NCBI GenBank assembly: GCA_013204685.1
Contig: JABMSC010000073.1
Span: 1 to 7,468 of the forward strand
Source of the DNA: Candidatus Omnitrophota bacterium
GTDB taxonomy: Bacteria; Omnitrophota; Gorgyraeia; Tantalellales; Tantalellaceae
DNA: 7,468 bases
Reading direction: 5' to 3'
The notes under the pieces were generated by a model. That model was not told where the DNA came from and did no database searches. It saw nothing but the letters and a program-made list of their open reading frames with translations. Shown piece after piece: positions 1 to 4,975 of this stretch. Both the position numbers and the translations under genes were made by a program. Every line of letters starts with the position of its first letter. Position 1 is the stretch's first letter.

Positions 1-1
1 G

Positions 2-595
2 TCCTTTCACAGCCTTATACGATTTAATTTCATAAAGGCCATACTGATCATAGCAGTGGTGTGCGCTTTGATGATGTCGGTATTCGTCTCGTTTTTGCCA
101 TCCCTGGCGGCAATGATCAACGTAAACGCCTTTCATGTCGGCGCTATCTTGTCGATGGGGATATTCCTGGCCGGCATCCTGCAGGTTCCATTCGGAAGGA
201 TCGCGGACAGCCATGATCTGAACGGAAAGCTGATACAGATCGGCATAGGCACGTCGATCGGGATGCTTGCACTTTTTGTTATGCCGCTGTGCCCGGATTT
301 TGCGGCATTGATGGCCGCGGCGTCTTTTGTCGGATTGGGAGCGGCAGTCGCTTCCCCCGCCCTGACAAGCGTTTCCGTCGGTATAGGAAAAAAGACCGGA
401 ATGGGGTCCTGGATGGGCATATTCCAGTGCGCCATGTCCATAGGTTTTGTAGTCACACCGCTGGTAGCAGGCATAGTGATGGACCGGCTCGGTATCGAGG
501 CTGTTTTTTACACGCTGGCCATATGCGCTTTCTTCGGCGCCCTCAGTTATCTCCGCTATGTCCTCCGCAGGATACATGGATACAAGATCGGATAA
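2..595 (+). CDS. Major facilitator superfamily transporter, C-terminal half (partial)
   Basis: The reading frame is open from base 2 to the TAA at 593-595, so the gene enters from the left edge and about 197 residues are visible. The protein is almost wholly hydrophobic and can be divided into six membrane spans, matching TM7-TM12 of a 12-span transporter. Between the second and third visible spans lies GRIADSHDLNGK, a loop 8-9 version of the family's motif A (G-x-x-x-D-x-x-G-R/K). A later stretch, SIGFVVTPLVAGIVMDRLG, resembles the TM11 region of drug-efflux and sugar-efflux members. The end is basic (RYVLRRIHGYKIG) and would lie in the cytoplasm. The substrate cannot be told from this half; multidrug or metabolite efflux by proton antiport is the commonest role in similar proteins. 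No convincing terminator follows. An internal GTG or ATG should not be taken as the start, because coding clearly continues upstream. Confidence 0.85.
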   Translation, partial: SFHSLIRFNFIKAILIIAVVCALMMSVFVSFLPSLAAMINVNAFHVGAILSMGIFLAGILQVPFGRIADSHDLNGKLIQIGIGTSIGMLALFVMPLCPDFAALMAAASFVGLGAAVASPALTSVSVGIGKKTGMGSWMGIFQCAMSIGFVVTPLVAGIVMDRLGIEAVFYTLAICAFFGALSYLRYVLRRIHGYKIG

Positions 596-646
596 CCCTC
601 AAATAACGGTTTAAGCAGTAGCCGGGGTAAATAGGGTTCAATCCCT

Positions 647-666
647 AAATTAAGCTGAAATTAAGC
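647..666. repeat. Short tandem repeat (AAATTAAGC twice)
   Basis: AAATTAAGC occurs at 647-655 and again at 658-666, separated by two bases, just after the transporter gene and about 45 bases upstream of the promoter at 712. An eleven-base period could put two protein sites on the same helical face, so a regulator site is possible. In AT-rich intergenic DNA a chance repeat of this size is also plausible. Confidence 0.35.
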
Positions 667-711
667 GAAAATTTGCCAAAAGTAAAACCAAAAAAAAGCT
701 GGAAAATCGAC

Positions 712-740
712 TTGCCTAACCTAACTATATATGATATAAT
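712..740 (+). promoter_or_regulatory. Sigma70-type promoter
   Basis: TTGCCT at 712-717 is separated by exactly 17 bases from a perfect TATAAT at 735-740, and the spacer is AT-rich. This is the best promoter match in the window and predicts a transcript starting near 747. It points rightward into a region with no intact gene: the RNA would begin with the hairpin at 770-796 and run into the truncated signal-bearing frame at 859. The downstream gene at 1518 could also be read from here, with a leader of about 770 bases. Confidence 0.6.
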
Positions 741-769
741 TGAATAGAAAAGAGGAAAAGTAAGGGAAA

Positions 770-796
770 ACACCCTAAGGGTTTTTTTTAGGGTGT
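770..796 (+). promoter_or_regulatory. Leader hairpin downstream of the 712-740 promoter
   Basis: ACACCCTAA at 770-778 is perfectly complementary to TTAGGGTGT at 788-796, giving a nine-pair stem that closes a loop containing GGG and most of a run of eight T. It would form about 25-50 nucleotides into the transcript. The CCCT at 773-776 can instead pair with AGGG at 763-766, so two exclusive folds exist. The T run sits inside the loop and stem rather than after the stem, and AATTAAAG follows, so this is not a standard Rho-independent terminator. An attenuator-like or protein-binding role is only a possibility. Confidence 0.4.
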
Positions 797-1122
797 AATT
801 AAAGAACTTTAAAAAGTATTTCTATTGTTTGTATGGGTGTAGAGCTGGCGGTGTCCACATGAGAAAAGATGATTATACGCAAAGACAAGCGAATATGCTG
901 TCCGGGCATTGCGGAATTAGTATTACGCATCAATTTCACAATGAAGGGCATAGTTTTATACCCGTCCGGACGAAGAGACACTTGTGGCGCGGTATAAAGA
1001 CGATCGCAACGGCTGTTGATCTCGTTTTTATTCTACCGCAGATCGTACATGCATGGAGCACGCCCGCGCTACGGCCGGCACCTCAATCTCCCACAGCAAA
1101 AAACCTCGGAATTAGCAGATTA

Positions 1123-1206
1123 GTGGGGACGTGCCCCTTGGGGGCACACCACGTTATAAATTCCTTTGGAATTTGTAACGGGACGTCCCGTTTGGGGACA
1201 CCCCAC
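1123..1206. repeat. Composite palindromic element (REP/MITE-like), three hairpins inside inverted ends
   Basis: The element is bounded by GTGGGG at 1123-1128 and its complement CCCCAC at 1201-1206. Inside are three foldable units. The first pairs GTGCCCC 1131-1137 with GGGGCAC 1141-1147 over a three-base loop, with GTGG/CCAC able to clamp outside it. The second is the AAATTCC/GGAATTT hairpin at 1153-1179. The third contains the self-complementary CGGGACGTCCCG at 1179-1190, whose GTCCC 1185-1189 can also pair with GGGAC 1195-1199. Such dense GC-rich palindromes are typical of REP sequences mobilised by Y1/RAYT transposases; no transposase gene lies in this window. Bounds are judged by eye. Confidence 0.6.
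1153..1179 (+). repeat. Palindromic repeat, copy 1 (AAATTCC/GGAATTT family)
   Basis: GTTA 1153-1156 and AAATTCC 1158-1164 pair with GGAATTT 1168-1174 and TAAC 1176-1179 around a TTT loop, with a possible T-G wobble at 1157/1175. The reverse complement of the 27-base core of copy 2 (1649-1675) matches this copy at 25 of 27 positions, so the two are inverted relative to each other. Read on the minus strand this copy would encode LQIPKEFIT, almost the peptide that copy 2 contributes to the gene at 1518. Confidence 0.7.
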
Positions 1207-1210
1207 GTGC

Positions 1211-1357
1211 TCAAAAAGGGTGGGGGTACAAGTTTGGGCAACATAATATTGTTTGCAACATCCCGAAAATGTGAATGATCCCACCGAACAGGTGGAACAA
1301 ATATAAGGGGGTGAGAGACACAGGAAACAACCAAAATGGCAGGTGGACACCAGCCAG
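1211..1357. other. Unassigned intergenic stretch with a small hairpin
   Basis: No credible gene is seen on either strand. CCACC 1281-1285 and GGTGG 1291-1295 form a five-pair hairpin. A purine-rich AAGGGGGTGAGAG at about 1305-1315 resembles a ribosome-binding site but is not followed by a sensible frame. The stretch lies between two palindromic structures and may be the non-coding body of a degenerate mobile element; that is inference. Confidence 0.3.
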
Positions 1358-1411
1358 CTCTCTTATGGCCGCTTTGCGCGCAGCATGAGACACGCAAAGC
1401 GGCCGGGAGAG
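1358..1411. repeat. Long GC-rich inverted repeat
   Basis: GGCCGCTTTGCG at 1367-1378 is a perfect 12-base complement of CGCAAAGCGGCC at 1393-1404. After a small internal loop the stem resumes with CTCTC 1358-1362 pairing GAGAG 1407-1411. The 14-base loop is 1379-1392. On the plus strand a run of A follows, not T, so it is not a plus-strand terminator. Its sequence is unrelated to the other palindromes in the window, pointing to a separate repeat family. Confidence 0.6.
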
Positions 1412-1439
1412 TAAAAAAATTGATTTTTATTTTTACGAG

Positions 1440-1475
1440 ATCCCGGATATCCCAACTTCGTCGGGATTCCGGGAT
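1440..1475. repeat. Inverted repeat with ATCCCGG/CCGGGAT arms
   Basis: ATCCCGG 1440-1446 pairs with CCGGGAT 1469-1475, A1447 with T1468, then after a one-base bulge ATCCC 1449-1453 pairs with GGGAT 1463-1467. The loop is AACTTCGTC, and GACGG follows. Palindromes of the general form 'TCATCCCGGAAT...' are familiar intergenic repeats in several bacterial lineages, but I cannot confirm copy number from one window. It ends about 40 bases before the start of the gene at 1518, so it would lie in that gene's upstream or leader region. Confidence 0.6.
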
Positions 1476-1517
1476 GACGGTGAGGCAGGCGAAAAGGAAC
1501 ATAAGAAGAGGAAGGAT

Positions 1518-2849
1518 ATGAATAGTTGCGCAGGCATCAGGAAAATTTATAAGCAGTTCATACCGGACAACGGTCGTTATCCGGAGAGGGTTCGTCTGCG
1601 CCTTTTGCATGCCACAGTCTTTCAAACACACAGCACTCAGCACTCCCCGTTAAAAATTCCAAAGGAATTTCTAACGGGACAGGCAGCACACAGTACTAAG
1701 ATTATCCTGCGGGCCCTCGTATTTCTCATCGCGTTCATTTTTCTGTTCCAGCAGGCAGGCTTTTCAGATGTCTATATCCACAGAAGACGTGGAGCGTTTT
1801 CCGATAAAGAGATCGAACAGGACGGGAGGGTTTCACCCTCGCGCCTTGAAGAAGGCCAGCGGCAGGCAGAGGGACGGCGAAAACGCGCGGAAGACAGGGA
1901 GAAACTTATGCGGGAGCTTAGGCGCAGGGCGCAGTCGCAGGTGAAGAGCATGCCGCTTAAGGGCCCTGAAGATGCCGGCGGAAAAGTGGTGGACGAACAG
2001 GCGAAGAAAAAAGAGGAAGCAAAGGGGCTGCTTAAAGATACCGCCCCTGCGGAAAAGGCGGGTGAAATTGAAGAGATCCGATGGGAAGAGATCCGGCCGG
2101 AAGAGGCCGCCACGGTCGGGGAAAAGGCGGTCCAGATGATGGTGCCGTTCGGGCCTGTGTTCGTGACCAGGAACAAAAAACATGAAGAGGAAACAGGCGT
2201 GAATGTATATGACCGCATCAAGATGGTAGCGGACGAGATAGGCGGAAAAGTCATGGACATAAAAGCCGATGAAATGCCCGAAAGCTTGCAGCCGGCGCTT
2301 AAACAGCTCCTGGAGGTTGAAGGCGTGGAAGTCATGGTGCCGGGCGCGGAATTCGCCGTTGCCAAGAGTTTCGGGGAGGTCCCCGGAATGAAGTATGATG
2401 TAAAGGAAGAGGTGTTCAGCATCGATAAGATAATCCTGAAAAAGGCGGAAAACGGGAACTTTACGATTCATATACCTTCTGATGTCAGGAAGGATTTTGA
2501 AGATAAAAATCTTTCTCTATCGAGTAAAAAAGGGAAGAACGGGAAAACTGTTGAGCAGAACCTTATCGAAGGTGATGTTGAGACCCTGGCGATGGTTCTC
2601 GCGGAAAGGGCGAGGTATGACGCATGCGGGTTCGAGTTTGACGACTCGACAGCGTCACGCGTCGCAAAAGCGATCATAAAGGTTGTCGGCATCAGGACGA
2701 AGAGCCCGCTGGTCCGGCTTGACAGCGGCGAAATAGCGGAGGTATCGCTTGAAAGCGAGATAATCAAGATAGTCGGAGATGATGCCGAGGCTCTTGAGGA
2801 GATCTTAAGGTCTGTATACCCTCAAGGTCCGCAAAAGAAGAAGAAATAG
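1518..2849 (+). CDS. Unrecognised exported or membrane-anchored protein with a coiled-coil-prone segment
   Basis: 443 residues. The ATG follows AGAGGAAGG (1507-1515); counted from its AGGA core the spacing is five bases, which supports this start. Residues 1-61 are a basic, poorly conserved-looking preamble; part of it (about 38-57) is encoded by a palindromic repeat. Residues 62-77 are strongly hydrophobic (IILRALVFLIAFIFLF), followed by QQAGFSD, consistent with a signal peptide or single anchor, so the rest probably lies outside the cytoplasm. Residues about 95-200 are very rich in Arg, Lys and Glu and alanine, likely helical or coiled coil (RLEEGQRQAEGRRKRAEDRE). Residues about 200-435 have balanced composition and look globular, ending YPQGPQKKKK. 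I recognise no catalytic motif and assign no function. It is probably transcribed alone: repeats lie upstream and a terminator follows closely. The coding quality is good after residue 60 and doubtful before it. Confidence 0.75.
   Translation: MNSCAGIRKIYKQFIPDNGRYPERVRLRLLHATVFQTHSTQHSPLKIPKEFLTGQAAHSTKIILRALVFLIAFIFLFQQAGFSDVYIHRRRGAFSDKEIEQDGRVSPSRLEEGQRQAEGRRKRAEDREKLMRELRRRAQSQVKSMPLKGPEDAGGKVVDEQAKKKEEAKGLLKDTAPAEKAGEIEEIRWEEIRPEEAATVGEKAVQMMVPFGPVFVTRNKKHEEETGVNVYDRIKMVADEIGGKVMDIKADEMPESLQPALKQLLEVEGVEVMVPGAEFAVAKSFGEVPGMKYDVKEEVFSIDKIILKKAENGNFTIHIPSDVRKDFEDKNLSLSSKKGKNGKTVEQNLIEGDVETLAMVLAERARYDACGFEFDDSTASRVAKAIIKVVGIRTKSPLVRLDSGEIAEVSLESEIIKIVGDDAEALEEILRSVYPQGPQKKKK
1628..1697 (+). 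repeat. Palindromic repeat copy 2, inserted in frame within the coding sequence at 1518
   Basis: CCCGTTA 1646-1652 and AAATTCC 1654-1660 pair with GGAATTT 1664-1670 and TAACGGG 1672-1678 around an AAA loop, 14 pairs with one mismatch. The insertion is bracketed by near-identical ACACAGCACT (1628-1637) and ACACAGTACT (1688-1697), and CAGCACT is present twice in tandem at 1631-1644. From the start of the first flank to the start of the second is exactly 60 bases, so the host reading frame is kept. The inserted part reads about HSTQHSPLKIPKEFLTGQAA, followed by the second HSTK. The design matches the logic of Rickettsia palindromic elements; the sequence family is different. Confidence 0.65.
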
Positions 2850-2908
2850 ATCGCGAAGAATGGCACACCTGCCATATCTTTGTTACCTTCGTTTTTAGGG
2901 CCGCGCGC

Positions 2909-2939
2909 AGGACAGTGCAAAGACGCACGGTCCTTTTTT
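2909..2939 (+). terminator. Rho-independent terminator after the gene at 1518
   Basis: AGGAC 2909-2913 pairs with GTCCT 2930-2934, and after one mismatch GTGC 2915-2918 pairs with GCAC 2925-2928 over a six-base loop. The stem runs directly into TTTTTT at 2934-2939. It ends the upstream transcript and insulates it from the operon that starts at 3095. Confidence 0.8.
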
Positions 2940-2981
2940 ATGCATAGAGGCCTGAAACCGCAACAAAAATCCGATACCTGT

Positions 2982-3009
2982 TTGACTTTTGTGTATCTAT
3001 CATTAAGAT
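2982..3009 (+). promoter_or_regulatory. Probable promoter of the moxR-bat operon
   Basis: TTGACT at 2982-2987 is followed after 16 bases by TAAGAT at 3004-3009. The -35 box is a 5 of 6 match to sigma70 consensus and the -10 box about 4 of 6. Transcription would start near 3016, leaving a leader of about 80 AT-rich bases. A 12-base perfect palindrome, ATTAATATTAAT at 3013-3024, covers the predicted start and could be an operator. A weaker alternative is TTGAAT 3009-3014 with TATGTG 3033-3038. Confidence 0.45.
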
Positions 3010-3094
3010 TGAATTAATATTAATATAGCTGGTATGTGAACATAAAAATAGTTTTGTTAATTAAAATTATATAAGCACAAGAGGGGGTAGCGTT

Positions 3095-4087
3095 ATGACG
3101 GAAGACAGAGAACAAATAAATGAACTGGTTGAGAAGGAGAGTGGGTTTTGCCGGACTCTTGTAGCGGAGATGGAGACGGTTATTGTCGGGCAGATGTATC
3201 TATTGGAACGTCTTATAGTGGGGCTGCTGGCCGGAGGCCATGTGCTTGTGGAAAGTGTTCCGGGGCTTGCAAAAACGCTTTCCATCATGTCGCTCTCAAA
3301 TGCGATTGAGGCGCAGTTCCAGAGAATACAGTTCACTCCGGACCTCTTGCCCGCGGATATTGTAGGAACCTTGATCTACAACCCGAAAGAGGCGACTTTT
3401 GTTATTAAAAAGGGTCCGATATTCGCGAATATAGTTCTTGCTGACGAGGTTAACCGTTCCCCGGGCAAGGTTCAGGCGGCGCTTCTTGAGGCTATGCAGG
3501 AGCGGCAGGTAACAATCGGAGATACTTCCTACAAGCTTGAAGAGCCTTTTTTGGTTATGGCCACCCAGAACCCCATTGATCAGGAAGGTACATACCCTCT
3601 CCCTGAAGCGCAGGTTGACCGTTTTATGCTTAAGGTAACGATAGGTTACCTTACTCCCGAGGAGGAGACCGAGGTTCTTACAAGGATGGGCCATACCGGG
3701 AAGAAGCCCGAGGCGAAACCTGTTGTTAAGCCGGAGGATATTCTGAGGGCCCGGGAAGTTACCGATAAGATCTATATAGACGATAAGATAAAAAAGTATA
3801 TTGTCGATATTGTTTTTTCAACCAGATACCCCGATCAATATAATATGCCGGAACTCTCGAGTATGATACAGCTTGGCGCGTCCCCCCGTGCCAGCATCGC
3901 GCTTGTACTTGCCTCAAAGGCTTATGCTTTTATACGAGGAAGGGGATATGTCACTCCGGAAGACATAAAAGCTATCGGTTATGATGTATTGCGTCACAGG
4001 ATAATGCCCAGTTATGAGGCTGAAGCTGAGGAGATGAAGCCTGAGGATATTATAAAAATTATTTTTGATAAGATACCGATCCCATAA
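3095..4087 (+). CDS. moxR: MoxR-family AAA+ ATPase
   Basis: 330 residues, normal family length, with AGGGGG at 3082-3087 seven bases before the ATG. The protein is a cytoplasmic AAA+ ATPase thought to act as a chaperone for von Willebrand A partners. Visible motifs in order: VIVGQ (29-33), Walker A region HVLVESVPGLAKT (49-61), FTPDLLPADIVG (80-91), Walker B with IVLADEVNRSP (113-123), ALLEAMQE (129-136), sensor 1 and following MATQNPIDQEGTYPLPEAQVDRF (155-177, split here only for naming), and LGASPRAS near the C-terminal lid domain with the sensor 2 arginine. The first Walker A glycine, G in most MoxR proteins, is S54 here; alanine at 59 is common in the family. It is the first gene of the operon, with the DUF58 gene starting two bases after its stop. 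Family assignment is secure; the client and physiological role are not known here. Confidence 0.95.
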   Translation: MTEDREQINELVEKESGFCRTLVAEMETVIVGQMYLLERLIVGLLAGGHVLVESVPGLAKTLSIMSLSNAIEAQFQRIQFTPDLLPADIVGTLIYNPKEATFVIKKGPIFANIVLADEVNRSPGKVQAALLEAMQERQVTIGDTSYKLEEPFLVMATQNPIDQEGTYPLPEAQVDRFMLKVTIGYLTPEEETEVLTRMGHTGKKPEAKPVVKPEDILRAREVTDKIYIDDKIKKYIVDIVFSTRYPDQYNMPELSSMIQLGASPRASIALVLASKAYAFIRGRGYVTPEDIKAIGYDVLRHRIMPSYEAEAEEMKPEDIIKIIFDKIPIP

Positions 4088-4089
4088 AA

Positions 4090-4974
4090 ATGCCAATACC
4101 AACTGAAGTACTTCAAAAAATTAGAAGGATACAGATAACCACGGCGAAGAAGGCTTCTGACTCGTTTGCGGGAGAATATAAGTCTGTCTTTAAAGGGCGA
4201 GGCATGGAGTTTGTCGAGGTGCGGGAGTATCTTCCCGGGGATGACATTCGCTCTATCGACTGGAATGTAACAGCGCGCATGGGGCGCCCCTTTATCAAAA
4301 AGTTCGTCGAGGAAAGAGAGCTCACCGTAATGCTCTTGCTTGATGTATCCAGGTCCAGCTGTTTCGGGACGGTGAATCGCTTAAAGAGAGACCTGGCGAC
4401 TGAGGTTTGCGCGGTCATGGGAGCTGCCGCTACAAAGAACAATGATAAGGTGGGACTGATCGTGTTCACCGACAGGATAGAGTGTTTTCTTCCGGCCAGG
4501 AAGGGGACTAATCACGTATTCCGTGTTATACGGGAGGCACTTTATCACAAGGCAGAGGGTCACGGAACAGATATTGCCGGATGCATTCAGTACTTGAACC
4601 GGCTAATCACTAAAAGTGCCGTTGTGTTCCTTATATCTGATTTTTATGAGGAAAATCTTAAGAAGCCCCTCTCGGTGGCAAGTAAAAAACATGACATTGT
4701 GGCCGTGCAGATAACTGATCCCAGAGATTTTGATATGCCAAACGTGGGGGTAGTAAAGCTTGATGATGCTGAGACGGGTAAAAGTTATTTTCTGGATACA
4801 TCGAACCCGACTTTAAGGCGTGAATACAAAAGGAAAGCAGAAGAAAAGGAAGAAACACAGAAAAAACTTTTCTATTCTATCGGCATGGACAGGGTGGTAA
4901 TAGATACCGCCGAGCCGTATGAAGATGCTCTTATTCAGTTTTTTAGAAAACGTCAAATGAGGATGATGAAATAA
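4090..4974 (+). CDS. DUF58 domain protein with a von Willebrand A-like fold
   Basis: 294 residues, usual for the short class of DUF58 proteins, without membrane spans. The signature block is clear: SVFKGRGMEFVEVREYLPG (32-50), DDIRSIDWNVTARMGRPFIK (51-70) and FVEERE (72-77). It is followed by a metal-ion-dependent adhesion site: D85-x-S87-x-S89, T160 in HGTDI and D184 in LISDF, all at expected places, so metal binding is likely retained. These proteins are nearly always encoded next to MoxR and are thought to be its partner or adaptor at the membrane. The ATG comes two bases after the moxR stop and lacks a clear ribosome-binding site, which suggests translational coupling. The C-terminal 50 residues are highly charged (REYKRKAEEKEETQKK), a possible helical interaction segment. 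Molecular activity in the family is not established. Confidence 0.93.
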   Translation: MPIPTEVLQKIRRIQITTAKKASDSFAGEYKSVFKGRGMEFVEVREYLPGDDIRSIDWNVTARMGRPFIKKFVEERELTVMLLLDVSRSSCFGTVNRLKRDLATEVCAVMGAAATKNNDKVGLIVFTDRIECFLPARKGTNHVFRVIREALYHKAEGHGTDIAGCIQYLNRLITKSAVVFLISDFYEENLKKPLSVASKKHDIVAVQITDPRDFDMPNVGVVKLDDAETGKSYFLDTSNPTLRREYKRKAEEKEETQKKLFYSIGMDRVVIDTAEPYEDALIQFFRKRQMRMMK

Positions 4975-4975
4975 A

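Larger units (their letters stand above)
859..1278 (+). pseudogene. Probable 5' remnant of a secreted-protein gene, truncated by repeat DNA
   Basis: An open frame runs from ATG 859 (a TTG at 829 is an upstream alternative) to a stop at 1276-1278. Its first part looks like real protein: a charged preamble of about 40 residues starting MRKDDYTQRQ, a basic patch (VRTKRHLWRGIK, residues 36-47), a hydrophobic stretch (about 48-65) and a plausible signal-peptidase site after VHA, followed by WSTPALRPAPQ. From about base 1110 the frame passes through palindromic repeats and gives low-quality sequence rich in G, T and C residues with no domain. A signal peptide without a mature protein, downstream of a good promoter, suggests a gene whose body was lost when the repeats arrived or by deletion. 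The ribosome-binding site is weak. A short expressed peptide or plain non-coding RNA are alternatives. I do not recognise a family. Confidence 0.35.

Noticed and set aside
632..647. TAGGG-TTCAAT-CCCTA resembles the T-arm of a tRNA
   Set aside because: The loop has the wrong size when all G-C pairs are made, and no acceptor, D or anticodon arm can be found upstream; a tRNA or tRNA-type attachment site is not supported.
770..796. Rho-independent terminator
   Set aside because: The T run lies within the loop and stem, and AATTAAAG follows the stem, so the required T tract after the hairpin is missing.
1358..1411. Terminator on either strand
   Set aside because: On the plus strand the stem is followed by A residues. 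On the minus strand the T run lies before the stem, not after it.
1211..1440. Remains of a transposase gene
   Set aside because: Neither strand shows any transposase motif or a frame of convincing composition; only the palindromes suggest mobility.
1123..1475. CRISPR array
   Set aside because: The repeats are different palindromes of different lengths; there is no regular repeat-spacer pattern and no cas gene.
1083..1643. Minus-strand open frame of 186 codons
   Set aside because: It crosses four palindromic repeats, has no ribosome-binding site of note, no recognisable domain and a composition rich in Cys, Pro and Trp typical of translated repeats; it also overlaps the start of the gene at 1518.
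1772..2471. Two long minus-strand frames opposite the gene at 1518
   Set aside because: Both are antisense shadows: Ser/Phe/Arg-rich, no start signal, while the plus strand has a ribosome-binding site, signal segment and terminator.
3296..3694. Minus-strand frame opposite moxR, and similar frames opposite the DUF58, BatD-like and batA-like genes
   Set aside because: The plus strand carries unmistakable family motifs over the same bases; the opposite frames have none.
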